IMG/VR virus record: IMGVR_UViG_3300017598_000221
Coordinates: 1 to 57,039 of that record
Origin: a virus
Strand: one strand, 5' to 3'
DNA: 57,039 nt
Shown here one piece after another: positions 1 through 6,273 of the stretch (the first letter of the stretch is position 1; every line of letters begins with the position of its first letter). The notes under the pieces were generated by a model that did no database searches, was not told the DNA's origin, and worked only from the letters and a program-made list of their open reading frames with translations. The translations under genes and the position numbers were made by a program.

Positions 1-1
1 A

Positions 2-205
2 GCAACTGACGAATGGGACAAGATAAGATACAGAATCATTATTAAAGATAACTATCAATGTACTAAGTGTGGTTCTACAGAAAACCTACACGTACATCAC
101 ACTCACTACAATGGCATAGAAACTATGTCTTTTGAAGATGACCAGCTAATCACATTGTGTGAACCATGTCATCTTATAGAGCACAGGAGAACATCATGGA
201 ATTAA
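2..205 (+). CDS. HNH endonuclease, C-terminal fragment
   Basis: The reading frame is open from the window edge and ends at TAA 203-205, so only the last 67 residues are visible. They contain a zinc-binding CTKCG knuckle, an HVHH box, and a later LCEPCH segment. This C-x2-C / HxHH / C-x2-C-H layout is the core of HNH nucleases, which cut DNA and are common in phages as homing or packaging-associated enzymes. The last bases overlap the next gene by 10 bp. Whether it is a free-standing homing nuclease or the packaging-type HNH cannot be decided without the N-terminus and the upstream genes. Confidence 0.8.
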   Translation, partial: ATDEWDKIRYRIIIKDNYQCTKCGSTENLHVHHTHYNGIETMSFEDDQLITLCEPCHLIEHRRTSWN

Positions 206-426
206 TTATCACAGCATTTGCAGTCTTTCTAAACTTTGGCTTACTTAAGTGGAAGCTAGATGCAGAAAGATACTCAGATTTATTTATAGACCTAGTAGTT
301 TTAGGCTCACTTACATACATGTTTGGTGGCACTATGGGAGGCATTGTCATAGGACTCGTAGCTGGTGCTATGATGTCAGTTTACTTACTCTTTTTTCCAC
401 CTAAATTCATGGCTAATTTAAGCTAA
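196..426 (+). CDS. Small membrane protein, 76 aa
   Basis: The start at 196 is chosen over an in-frame ATG at 166 because AGGAGA (185-190) sits at proper distance and the longer form would run deep inside the HNH gene. The protein has an N-terminal hydrophobic segment (ELIITAFAVFLNFGLL), a short charged stretch, then a long Gly-rich hydrophobic region (residues about 33-70), suggesting two to three membrane passes. No family is recognised. Its stop lies inside a stem-loop at 421-448 that could end the transcript. Confidence 0.6.
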   Translation: MELIITAFAVFLNFGLLKWKLDAERYSDLFIDLVVLGSLTYMFGGTMGGIVIGLVAGAMMSVYLLFFPPKFMANLS

Positions 427-460
427 AAAAAGCTCTTGCTTTTTAGCTGCTTTTTTAGCT
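421..460 (+). terminator. Stem-loop, possible terminator
   Basis: AGCTAAAAAAAGC (421-433) can pair with GCTTTTTAGCT (438-448) across a 4-nt loop, or alternatively with GCTTTTTTAGCT (449-460). It overlaps the stop codon of the preceding gene, and the T-rich second arms supply a U-run. The word AGCTAAAAAGC recurs at 494-504. Confidence 0.45.
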
Positions 461-465
461 CTAAA

Positions 466-489
466 ATACACCCAAAAATACACCCAAAA
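466..489 (+). repeat. Two tandem copies of a 12-bp repeat
   Basis: ATACACCCAAAA is repeated perfectly at 466-477 and 478-489 in the AT-rich gap between the gene ending at 426 and the exported peptide at 687. No gene was found in 427-686. The rest of the gap holds AGCTAAAAAGC-like words and a repeated ATAGCTAT word near 648-670. Function unknown; operator or transcript-end structure are possibilities. Confidence 0.5.
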
Positions 490-686
490 ATATAGCTAAA
501 AAGCAACATCTTAAAAAGCTAAAATAAAACGTTTGAGTTTTTAGAAAACAACCAAATCTTCATACGAAACAATACATCAAAATAGGTCATTTTGAGTCTT
601 TTTTACAGAAGTTTCAAAATTGCCTATAAAGCAATAAAATCAATCAAATAGCTATCTATAAATAGCTATAAAACAAAGGACAAATC

Positions 687-800
687 ATGAAGAAAATCTT
701 ATTAACATTAGCACTGCTTACAGCAGTTGCCAATGCAGGGGAGTGGATAAATGTGTGCACCGAAGACAACGAGTGTCATCAAGTCTATATCTACAGATAA
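687..800 (+). CDS. Exported micropeptide with signal peptide, 37 aa
   Basis: ATG 687 follows AAAGGA with good spacing. The first residues, MKKILLTLALLTAVANA, form a textbook Sec signal peptide (basic n-region, Leu/Ala core, ANA cleavage site). The predicted mature peptide is only about 20 residues, acidic, with two cysteines (in VCTEDNEC) that could form a disulfide in the periplasm. It overlaps the next gene, whose ATG is at 751. It is probably an early envelope-acting peptide, for example exclusion of other phages, but this is inference from the signal peptide and position only. Confidence 0.6.
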   Translation: MKKILLTLALLTAVANAGEWINVCTEDNECHQVYIYR

Positions 801-1053
801 TCTCATTGTAACTAATCATGCTGCATTCAGATTTCTAACCAGAGTATTGGAATTACCGGTGGATGAACATTCCATATCACAAAGACAGATTAGAATGGTT
901 CAAAATATAATCAGTAAAGATATTGATTCAATATTATTGAACCAAGGTATAAAGTATTGGATTAAACTTCCAAGCTTTGATGATTTCTATGCATGTTTAT
1001 ACAAAAATAGAATCATAACAATAGTAAAAAGAGAGAAACAAACAAATGATTGA
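751..1053 (+). CDS. Unknown early protein, 100 aa
   Basis: The start at 751 is supported by GGGGAG eight bases upstream, inside the 3' end of the exported-peptide gene. The protein is soluble and mixed, with a VTNHAAFRFLTRV segment of His/Arg-rich helical character and a C-terminal IITIVKREKQ. No family is recognised with confidence. It sits in the first small early operon. Confidence 0.5.
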   Translation: MCAPKTTSVIKSISTDNLIVTNHAAFRFLTRVLELPVDEHSISQRQIRMVQNIISKDIDSILLNQGIKYWIKLPSFDDFYACLYKNRIITIVKREKQTND

Positions 1054-1080
1054 GCAACGAGTATCAGTAGACAGCCTCAA

Positions 1081-1239
1081 ATGAGTGGAGAAAAACAACA
1101 TATATTCTTATCATGGGTCATGTTAAGAAACAAGAAGATGAGCGTAGGTAAAGCATCTATGTTGCTCAATAGATGGATTAACATCTGTAGAGTTCACAAA
1201 CTAGCAAACAAAATGAATCAAGGAAAACAAAATGACTAA
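1081..1239 (+). CDS. Small basic protein, 52 aa
   Basis: ATG 1081 lies in an ATGA overlap with a 12-codon reading frame (1046-1082) that itself overlaps the upstream gene, so translation may be passed along. The peptide is Lys/Arg-rich with short hydrophobic helices and ends 8 bp inside the next gene, whose ATG is at 1232. Not recognised. It is called from packing and coupling rather than homology. Confidence 0.45.
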   Translation: MSGEKQHIFLSWVMLRNKKMSVGKASMLLNRWINICRVHKLANKMNQGKQND

Positions 1240-1660
1240 AGTACTAGAACACTTAATAGCAGGCGGAACAGTTGTACGTGGAGATGGAACCATCCTAACA
1301 CTATCATCTTATGAGTTACTACCAATAGACCAGAACAAAGATGCTGAGTCATTCACACCTAAGCAATTAGAATCACTTGAGATTTACTATAATGCAGAAC
1401 AACTACGTATCATAGAGCTTGAAGCTATTGTAGCAAGACAGTCAAGTGAAATCAATAAGTTGGTTCTAAAGAACAAAAAGAATAGAGCAGAGTATAAGCG
1501 AATGACAGATGCAGAAAAGATTGAAGCTAAGACCTCTGTCCTGCTCGTGAAGGACAAATCTCGTAAAGAGATATGCAGTATGCTTATGAGCACTTATCCT
1601 ATCTCTCAGAGCCAAGCATACAAACTTGTAGGCGAAGCGTTAAGTAGTACCACTACATAG
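1232..1660 (+). CDS. Coiled-coil / HTH-like early protein, 142 aa
   Basis: Residues about 40-95 (LESLEIYYNAEQLRIIELEA, then a Lys/Glu-rich stretch) are predicted to form a long helical coiled coil. The C-terminus (KSRKEICSMLMSTYPISQSQ followed by AYKLVGEAL) resembles a helix-turn-helix recognition unit of the kind that scans for sigma-like or small-terminase-like HTHs. This suggests a dimeric DNA-binding protein, perhaps an early regulator. No named family is assigned. Confidence 0.55.
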   Translation: MTKVLEHLIAGGTVVRGDGTILTLSSYELLPIDQNKDAESFTPKQLESLEIYYNAEQLRIIELEAIVARQSSEINKLVLKNKKNRAEYKRMTDAEKIEAKTSVLLVKDKSRKEICSMLMSTYPISQSQAYKLVGEALSSTTT

Positions 1661-1675
1661 AACCAGTCTATCTAT

Positions 1676-1699
1676 TCGCATTCAGAAATGATGTAAGTC
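1676..1699 (+). promoter_or_regulatory. Post-stop element copy 1
   Basis: CGCATTCAG (1677-1685) is followed by TGTAAGTC (1692-1699), starting 17 nt after the stop at 1660. It is the most diverged of seven similar elements located just after plus-strand genes. Confidence 0.4.
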
Positions 1700-1805
1700 G
1701 ATAATTAAAAAGTACTGCCACAACGTCCTGAGATAAGATGCAGAGATAAGTGCGCGTACGAATAGTAAGCTAATACGTCCTGCAAGATTAACATGCTTAC
1801 TATGT

Positions 1806-1826
1806 ATCAGTGCCTTTGGCACTGAT
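1806..1826 (+). promoter_or_regulatory. 9-bp stem, 3-nt loop hairpin
   Basis: A perfect 9-bp inverted repeat with a TTT loop. N4 virion RNA polymerase recognises early promoters as hairpins with 5-7 bp stems and 3-nt loops, so the geometry is suggestive. It is followed by an A-run, not a T-run, so it does not look like a plus-strand terminator. Confidence 0.35.
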
Positions 1827-1926
1827 GCTCCCAAAAAAAATAAAAAAAAAGAAACAGTATATATATACAGTTATTTTTTACATGTGCTGTACAGCCCTAT
1901 ATTTAGGGGTTTGAGCACATATCAAA

Positions 1927-1966
1927 AGTAACTCAAAGTTACTCCAAATGTACTTTCAGGTATAAT
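1927..1966 (+). promoter_or_regulatory. Sigma70-like promoter with operator-like palindrome
   Basis: TATAAT at 1961-1966 is a consensus -10 box. Seventeen bases upstream, the weak -35 (GTTACT, 1938-1943) lies inside the palindrome AGTAACT-CAA-AGTTACT (1927-1943). A strong ribosome site (AAAGGAGAA) and ATG 1994 follow. A dimeric repressor on the palindrome would block the -35. The gene directly downstream encodes a winged-helix protein that could be that regulator. Operator function is inferred. Confidence 0.65.
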
Positions 1967-1993
1967 TTCGTTACTTTAAAAAAAGGAGAAAAA

Positions 1994-2440
1994 ATGCCTC
2001 AAGACATGAAGAACCTAGTCAAAGAGTACTTAGATGAAGAGCGTTATCAACAATCAACACCCTATGTATCATCATCACACAACTTCAAGATAAACATGAA
2101 AGATATGTTTCATCAGATATCTATGTGTGTTAGTGGAAACAAACAGTTCTCTATTTTGTATAAGATGCTACTTGATGTGAACCAATACAATATGGTCATC
2201 ATTAATAGTGCATATATAAAAAGAGTTGGTTCTATCCATAACAAGACGTACTACGACTTTATTAACAGAATAGAGGCTACGACATTACTAAAAAGAATAG
2301 ATGGCTTCAAAGGGCAGAGAGGTACGATTAAATACATGATTAATCCATATATCATATATAACTTCAGAAAATGTAAATCAAACAAACAGTTCATGGAAAA
2401 TTGCGACCTATGGAACAGTATAACAAAGGAACCAAAATGA
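1994..2440 (+). CDS. RepL-like winged-helix protein
   Basis: 148 residues, with a strong ribosome site (AAAGGAGAAAAAATG). The central and C-terminal part, from about residue 45, has the pattern of RepL/replication-initiator winged helices: a helical segment, a recognition-helix-like NKTYYDFINRIEA, then LLKRIDGFKGQRGTIKYMIN leading into NPYIIYNF. The 'y-x-INPyi' end is typical of RepL-type and phage replisome-organiser proteins, which bind origin DNA or autoregulate. It is first in an operon behind a host-type promoter with a palindrome over the -35, so autoregulation is plausible. Initiator versus transcription regulator cannot be separated from sequence alone. Confidence 0.6.
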   Translation: MPQDMKNLVKEYLDEERYQQSTPYVSSSHNFKINMKDMFHQISMCVSGNKQFSILYKMLLDVNQYNMVIINSAYIKRVGSIHNKTYYDFINRIEATTLLKRIDGFKGQRGTIKYMINPYIIYNFRKCKSNKQFMENCDLWNSITKEPK

Positions 2441-2601
2441 CACATATATCGGTTAACAGAGTGTGGACAAGCGAAGAAACAGCTTCTAAGCTAACAGAGC
2501 ATAAATCAAATTCACAAGAGTACAAACATATTACAGACTTGCACATGATTATACTAGGCATATCTTACCTAGCATTCTTAACATGGGTATTCACACGATG
2601 A
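2437..2601 (+). CDS. Small C-tail-anchored membrane protein, 54 aa
   Basis: The start at 2437 forms an ATGA overlap with the upstream stop. A hydrophilic N-terminal half is followed by a C-terminal hydrophobic helix (MIILGISYLAFLTWVFTR), the layout of a tail-anchored inner-membrane protein. Not recognised; early host-takeover or exclusion function is possible. Confidence 0.55.
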   Translation: MTHISVNRVWTSEETASKLTEHKSNSQEYKHITDLHMIILGISYLAFLTWVFTR

Positions 2602-2831
2602 TTAATACTATAGAGATGTCAATATATGACACATTGGTTCATATGAACCAAGTATGGATACCAGTAGATAAGAAGCTAATCAAAATAACTAGATTCAAAG
2701 ACGATAAATATATGACTACAAATTATAGATATAGACATGGAGTCTATACTACATTTTGCTCTGAACTATACTTTGGTTCTGCTATAGAGCTAATACAAAA
2801 GATACTAAAGGATACTGATGTACAAAATTAA
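2598..2831 (+). CDS. Unknown early protein, 77 aa
   Basis: The start at 2598 overlaps the upstream stop as ATGA. The product is small, soluble and Tyr-rich, with probable beta structure (MTTNYRYRHGVYTTF). Its coding sequence contains the perfect 18-nt palindrome TTGGTTCATATGAACCAA (2634-2651), a head-to-head pair of the window-wide GAACCA word. Function unknown. Confidence 0.5.
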   Translation: MINTIEMSIYDTLVHMNQVWIPVDKKLIKITRFKDDKYMTTNYRYRHGVYTTFCSELYFGSAIELIQKILKDTDVQN

Positions 2832-3051
2832 AATAAACAAATCAAATGGTCAAGCTACTATTATCAAAGGTGGTTTGCATGTAGAGATTTCAGAAGAGAT
2901 AGCGGATAACCATACTCATCTAAATCTAGCCAAAATATCATCAAATAAAAATGAAGAGATTTATTCAGGCTTAGATGTAGAACTAGAGCCATTGTGGAAA
3001 GAAGTTACCAAAGAAGACATTCTGATAGCAGAGGAGAAAGTCAATGAATAA
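2818..3051 (+). CDS. Unknown early protein, 77 aa
   Basis: ATG 2818 lies 14 bp before the upstream stop. The acidic soluble protein begins with short strand-like segments (MYKIKINKSNGQATIIKGGL) and ends in an acidic helix (EDILIAEEKVNE). It overlaps the next start at 3044. No family recognised. Confidence 0.5.
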   Translation: MYKIKINKSNGQATIIKGGLHVEISEEIADNHTHLNLAKISSNKNEEIYSGLDVELEPLWKEVTKEDILIAEEKVNE

Positions 3052-3487
3052 GCATGGATTTGAAGTAGAAGGTGATACACCAGACTACATGCTAATGGCT
3101 GTAGACGAACACGTAGTAGCTAAAGCTATGAATACTATGATATACGCTGAATATATGAAATACAAGCTCGAGTGTATGAAAGAAGCTCTTCGTAAACGTA
3201 CTATGTGCACAACACATAGTGGCGAACATAATGCACGTATTAACTTCACTCGCAAGGCTATCGCTCTAACTAAATCTAAAATCAAATCAGCTAGCTATGC
3301 TGATATTAAAAGTTTCACTAAGAACGAACAAATCATTGTACCAGTTACTGAGTTTGACATAGAGGAATTCAAAAGCCTTGTCAATAGAGAACCGGGATAT
3401 CAAACTATAGAATGGACATTCGTATCTAACAATGGTTCTATAGTAGAAATTATATTTACAACAGAAAGCGAGGAAGCACATGGTTAA
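3044..3487 (+). CDS. Unknown early protein, 147 aa
   Basis: Overlaps both neighbours by 8 bp. It has an N-terminal helical part with basic stretches (EALRKRTMC; FTRKAIALTKSKIKSAS) and a C-terminal alpha/beta part (QTIEWTFVSNNGSIVEIIFT). No catalytic motif seen. It belongs to the 2-4 kb coupled early operon. Confidence 0.5.
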   Translation: MNKHGFEVEGDTPDYMLMAVDEHVVAKAMNTMIYAEYMKYKLECMKEALRKRTMCTTHSGEHNARINFTRKAIALTKSKIKSASYADIKSFTKNEQIIVPVTEFDIEEFKSLVNREPGYQTIEWTFVSNNGSIVEIIFTTESEEAHG

Positions 3488-3755
3488 TCATAACGAAGCA
3501 TATAGAACAGCAATAGAACAGGTTTTAGAACCAAATAGAGGTGATGGTGGTTTTGTAAACTACTATGCTATTCCAGAGGGAGCTACAGAGCTTGACCATC
3601 TCATTAAACACAAGAAGATGACTCATGGTATTGGTGAAATATTCTGTGCTGTATATCGTCTTAATGACACAGGTGAGTACGAACGTAATCTTGGTAAAAT
3701 CAAAAGATACATCGACTTAGAACTAGAGTGGCTAGAAAAACAAAAAGGAAAATAA
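3480..3755 (+). CDS. DUF3310-like protein, 91 aa
   Basis: The C-terminal half (THGIGEIFCAVYRL, then ERNLGKIKRYIDLELEWLEK) follows the DUF3310 pattern 'GnI-K-Y..R...-DL-K-..-Yl', a helical family frequent in phages and sometimes annotated as nucleotide-kinase-like. The molecular role is not established. It overlaps the upstream gene by 8 bp and is followed by the DUF6948-like gene one base later. Confidence 0.55.
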   Translation: MVNHNEAYRTAIEQVLEPNRGDGGFVNYYAIPEGATELDHLIKHKKMTHGIGEIFCAVYRLNDTGEYERNLGKIKRYIDLELEWLEKQKGK

Positions 3756-3756
3756 A

Positions 3757-4146
3757 ATGAATATAGAAGACTTAACAATAGGCGAAATCAGACAAATAAA
3801 GGCAATGTTTGCAGCACCATCTGCTTCAGCAGAAAAGAACCAAGCAGGTTTAACCAACGGTATATTAGGAAAGAAATGTATTATCAGAACATATAGTGCA
3901 GGTGTTTGGTTCGGAGAAGTAGTTGAAAAATCATCAACTGAGTGTATCATCAAAAATGCAAGACGTATGTACTACTGGAACAACATCAAAGGTATCTCAC
4001 TAAGTGAAACATCACTATATGGATTGAAAGATGACTCAAAAATTCAAGCTCCTGTAGACAAAGTATTGCTTCAGCAAATCGAACTTATACCATGTACTGA
4101 CACAGCAATAGAATCAATAGAGTCTAAACCAAACTACTCATGTTAA
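3757..4146 (+). CDS. DUF6948-like phage protein, 129 aa
   Basis: The central region GKKCIIRTYSAGVWFGEV, then NARRMYYWNNIKGISLSE, and the end VDKVLLQQIELIPCTDTAIE followed by SIE closely resemble, from memory, a widespread phage protein family annotated DUF6948 ('RTYSAGVWFG...ARRMWYW...ISLS...IEIIPCT..AI-SIE'). Its biochemical role is unknown to me. The stop overlaps the first of four tandem Gly-X repeat genes (ATG 4140), implying translational coupling. Confidence 0.6.
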   Translation: MNIEDLTIGEIRQIKAMFAAPSASAEKNQAGLTNGILGKKCIIRTYSAGVWFGEVVEKSSTECIIKNARRMYYWNNIKGISLSETSLYGLKDDSKIQAPVDKVLLQQIELIPCTDTAIESIESKPNYSC

Positions 4147-4367
4147 ATACTAAAGACTCAGCCAAAAATGGACGTGGAGATGGACATGGACGTGGAGATG
4201 GACATGGAGATGGACGTGGTTATGGAGATGGAAGTGGATATGGCTATGGAAGTGGACATGGACGTGGACATGGAGATGGAGATGGAAGTGGATATGGACG
4301 TGGAGGTGGAAGCGGATGTGGAGCTGGTTATGGAAGTGGAGCTGGAGCTGGAAGCGGACATGGATAA
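4140..4367 (+). CDS. Gly-X repeat protein 1, 75 aa
   Basis: The frame is chosen because it starts with the header MLNTKDSAKNG shared by all four paralogues and because its ATG overlaps the upstream stop. After the header, glycine occupies every second residue (GGA codons), alternating with Asp, His, Arg, Tyr, Ser and Ala. The chain should be disordered or form a glycine-rich sheet/helix. His/Asp density could bind metal. It ends GGATAATG, where the TAA overlaps the next ATG by one base. Other frames are also open, an effect of the GGANNT composition. Function unknown. Confidence 0.6.
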   Translation: MLNTKDSAKNGRGDGHGRGDGHGDGRGYGDGSGYGYGSGHGRGHGDGDGSGYGRGGGSGCGAGYGSGAGAGSGHG

Positions 4368-4612
4368 TGTTAAATACTAAAGACTCAACCAAAAATGGAG
4401 ATGGACATGGACATGGATATGGAAGTGGAAGTGGTTATGGTTATGCAGATGGAGCTGGAAGTGGAAGTGGATATGGAGATGGACATGGATATGGACGTGG
4501 AAATGGACATGGATATGGAAATGGAGATGGATATGGACATGGATATGGAGCTGGACATGGACATGGAAGTGGAGACGGAGCTGGAGACGGAGCTGGACAT
4601 GGAGATGGATAA
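4367..4612 (+). CDS. Gly-X repeat protein 2, 81 aa
   Basis: Starts at the ATG overlapping the stop of copy 1 by one base. The header is MLNTKDSTKNG, then alternating glycine with Asp, His, Tyr, Ser, Ala, Asn and Arg. A longer upstream start in the same frame (4316) lies inside copy 1 and lacks the shared header, so it is rejected. Paralogue of the neighbouring three genes. No catalytic residues and no signal peptide. Confidence 0.6.
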   Translation: MLNTKDSTKNGDGHGHGYGSGSGYGYADGAGSGSGYGDGHGYGRGNGHGYGNGDGYGHGYGAGHGHGSGDGAGDGAGHGDG

Positions 4613-4851
4613 TGTTAAACACTAAAGACTCAGCCAAAAGTGGAAGTGGACATGGACATGGAAGTAGAAGTGGATATGAGAATGGAAGTGGTTATGGCTA
4701 TGGAGACGGAAGTGGATATGGACATGGAAGCGGAAGTGGAGACGGAGCTGGACATGGACATGGAAGCGGAGCTGGAGACGGAGACGGAGATGGAAGTGGA
4801 AGTGGAGTTGTAAGTGGAGCTGGACGTGGAAATGGAAGTGGATATGGATAA
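4612..4851 (+). CDS. Gly-X repeat protein 3, 79 aa
   Basis: One-base stop/start overlap with copy 2. The header is MLNTKDSAKSG, followed by Gly alternating with Ser, His, Tyr, Asp and Ala, with rare interruptions such as YENGS and VVSG. Same predicted low-complexity architecture as its neighbours. Confidence 0.6.
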   Translation: MLNTKDSAKSGSGHGHGSRSGYENGSGYGYGDGSGYGHGSGSGDGAGHGHGSGAGDGDGDGSGSGVVSGAGRGNGSGYG

Positions 4852-5108
4852 TGTTAAACACTAAAGACTCAGACAAAACTAAAAATGGACATGGTTATGG
4901 ACATGGCTATGGAAGCGGATATGGAGATGGATATGGAGATGGACGTGGACGTGGACGTGGATATGGACATGGAAGCGGAAACGGACATGGTTATGGAGAC
5001 GGAAGTGGAAGTGGATATGAGAATGGAAGTGGAGATGGAAGCGGAGCTGGTTATGGAAGTGGAGATGGAAGTGGACATGGACATGGAGATGGAGATGGAG
5101 ATGGATAA
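4851..5108 (+). CDS. Gly-X repeat protein 4, 85 aa
   Basis: One-base overlap with copy 3. The header is expanded to MLNTKDSDKTKNG, then the Gly-X repeat, with a GRGRGRGYG stretch and an end rich in HGDGDGDG. It overlaps the next gene (ATG 5101) by 8 bp in another frame. It is the last of the four and the longest. Confidence 0.6.
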   Translation: MLNTKDSDKTKNGHGYGHGYGSGYGDGYGDGRGRGRGYGHGSGNGHGYGDGSGSGYENGSGDGSGAGYGSGDGSGHGHGDGDGDG

Positions 5109-5316
5109 ACTAACTATAGAATGTGAAGGTATAGATGATATATCCTCACGATACAACGAACAACACATGCAGGTTACTATGAGTAATGTAGACCCACAGT
5201 TCATAGCCGACCTAGATGAAGCTGATGTGGTTCAGTACATAGAGAACCACTTACTACTTAAAGCTATTGGCGTAGAAGAAGTAGCTAAATGGCTAAAGGA
5301 AATTAGTTATGAGTAA
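5101..5316 (+). CDS. Unknown acidic protein, 71 aa
   Basis: ATG 5101 overlaps the end of Gly-X copy 4. The same frame stays open back to 4885 only through the Met/Asp/Glu shadow of the repeat, so 5101 is taken as the start. The acidic helical protein (ADLDEADVVQYIENHLLL, then GVEEVAKWLKEISYE) has no recognised family. It overlaps the next start by 8 bp. Confidence 0.55.
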   Translation: MDKLTIECEGIDDISSRYNEQHMQVTMSNVDPQFIADLDEADVVQYIENHLLLKAIGVEEVAKWLKEISYE

Positions 5317-5476
5317 CAAGCAAAATGATAGAAGTTGGCAACTATGGTCTGATGAAGAAGATGAGAAGGTAGCCTACATGCTATCTCATGGTTACACAGT
5401 AAAAGAGGTAGCTGTAGACATTGGTAGAACCAGTCAAGCTATCTACAATAGAATAAACTCGCTAAAGGACAAATGA
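5309..5476 (+). CDS. Myb/SANT- or HTH-like DNA-binding protein, 55 aa
   Basis: Starts inside the upstream stop region (ATG 5309). The sequence SWQLWSDEEDEKVAYML, then YTVKEVAVDIGRTSQAIYNR, then INSLK, shows a Trp-anchored acidic first helix and a clear helix-turn-helix ('vkevA..igRt..ai..Ri..L') as in SANT/Myb-like or Trip-type phage regulators. The whole protein is one DNA-binding domain. It overlaps the next gene by 4 bp (ATGATG). Confidence 0.65.
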   Translation: MSNKQNDRSWQLWSDEEDEKVAYMLSHGYTVKEVAVDIGRTSQAIYNRINSLKDK

Positions 5477-6273
5477 TGAAGTATCCGGTAGTGTGTCCAA
5501 TGTGTGACACTACAAGAGAAGTTGATTCCTCTACATTCTGTAGGATGGATAAAGTAGATGGCTCAATTGTACGTCAAGGACGATGTACAGATTGCTATAA
5601 CAAAAACAGAAAAGATAAAAAACAAGGAAAGAAAACATATAAATTATATTGTCCCAAGTGTGATGAAAGTAGAGAGATAAGTAGAAGTTCATTCTACTCA
5701 GTACCAACCACAACTAACTCAGATGGTTCCAGAACCAAGTTATGTGTCAAGCATTGTAAGGTATATGAAACAGAAGATAGAACATGTGAACAGTGTGGAA
5801 AGACTGAAGAAGTATACACTAAAGCTAAGAAATCTAATCTATGTAAAGCATGTATAAAAAAAGATTCAAACAAAAGATATAGAGCTAGAACTGTAAAGCC
5901 TATTGTAAAGAAAGATAAAAAACCTAAAGAGAACAAATGGTATCCATTAGACTGTAGTAGATGTGGTCAAATAAAGCGTTACAAGGTCAAAGAAGATGCA
6001 GACCATGATATGTGTAAGAAATGTAGAGTAGCAATATCAACTCGCTGTAAAGGTACGTCAGCATCTAAACTAAAGAAAGGATATCAACCTATCTCAAAAA
6101 AACCTGATGCTAAACCTAAACGTAAAAAAATATCTTCACAAGAGAGAGTATTTCAGAAGTTGGTTCAAGAGTTTGATACTAAACCTAAACCACCTAAAGA
6201 TATGGAAACTAGACCATTCACAACTGAAGAACAATCCATGATAGATGAGTTCTTATCTAAAAGGAAAAACTAA
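5473..6273 (+). CDS. Multi-zinc-ribbon protein, 266 aa
   Basis: Four Cys-pair modules are visible: CPMCD...C...CTDC, CPKCD with a later KHC, CEQCG...CKAC, and CSRCG...CKKC. These are joined by Lys-rich linkers and followed by a basic tail and an acidic C-terminal helix. Each C-x2-C pair set resembles a zinc ribbon, so the protein probably binds nucleic acid or a polymerase through several small zinc modules. ATG 5476, three bases later, is better spaced from AAAGGA and may be the real start. It heads a run of small Cys-rich proteins up to 7085. Confidence 0.6.
   Translation: MMKYPVVCPMCDTTREVDSSTFCRMDKVDGSIVRQGRCTDCYNKNRKDKKQGKKTYKLYCPKCDESREISRSSFYSVPTTTNSDGSRTKLCVKHCKVYETEDRTCEQCGKTEEVYTKAKKSNLCKACIKKDSNKRYRARTVKPIVKKDKKPKENKWYPLDCSRCGQIKRYKVKEDADHDMCKKCRVAISTRCKGTSASKLKKGYQPISKKPDAKPKRKKISSQERVFQKLVQEFDTKPKPPKDMETRPFTTEEQSMIDEFLSKRKN

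Larger units (their letters stand above)
1661..1993 (+). other. 333-bp non-coding region, structured, ending in a promoter
   Basis: No gene was found here. It holds the first post-stop element; a 7-bp stem AGTAAGC (1764-1770) / GCTTACT (1795-1801); a 9-bp hairpin with 3-nt loop, ATCAGTGCC-TTT-GGCACTGAT (1806-1826); an A-rich run; a two-part hairpin ATGTGCT...AGCACAT (1882-1920) with inner CCCTA/TAGGG; and the promoter at 1927-1966. ACGTCCTG occurs twice (about 1719 and 1775). The cluster of stems could be a small RNA or promoter hairpins for the virion RNA polymerase. This is inference. Confidence 0.5.
4140..5108 (+). repeat. Tandem array of four Gly-X genes built on a GGANNT hexamer
   Basis: Four copies of about 230-258 bp, each opening with ATGTTAAAYACTAAAGACTC (4140, 4367, 4612, 4851) and continuing as GGA-NNT/NNC hexamers. 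Junctions 1-2, 2-3 and 3-4 are GGATAATG. Hexamer number differs between copies, as expected from slippage or unequal recombination. Confidence 0.9.

Noticed and set aside
1046-1082. 12-codon reading frame between two early genes
   Set aside because: Too short to support as a gene; mentioned only as a possible translation relay.
1806-1826. Hairpin as a plus-strand terminator
   Set aside because: It is followed by an A-run, not a T-run; on the minus strand the T-run precedes the hairpin.
4885-5100. N-terminal extension of the 71-aa protein through the repeat
   Set aside because: It is the acidic shadow frame of Gly-X copy 4; the short start at 5101 fits the overlap pattern better.
4150-5204. 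Long open frames on both strands over the Gly-X array (His/Phe-rich, Ser/Thr-rich, Met/Asp/Glu-rich proteins)
   Set aside because: All arise from GGANNT repeats lacking stop codons in every frame. Only the Gly-X frame has the shared MLNTKDS header and TAATG junctions.
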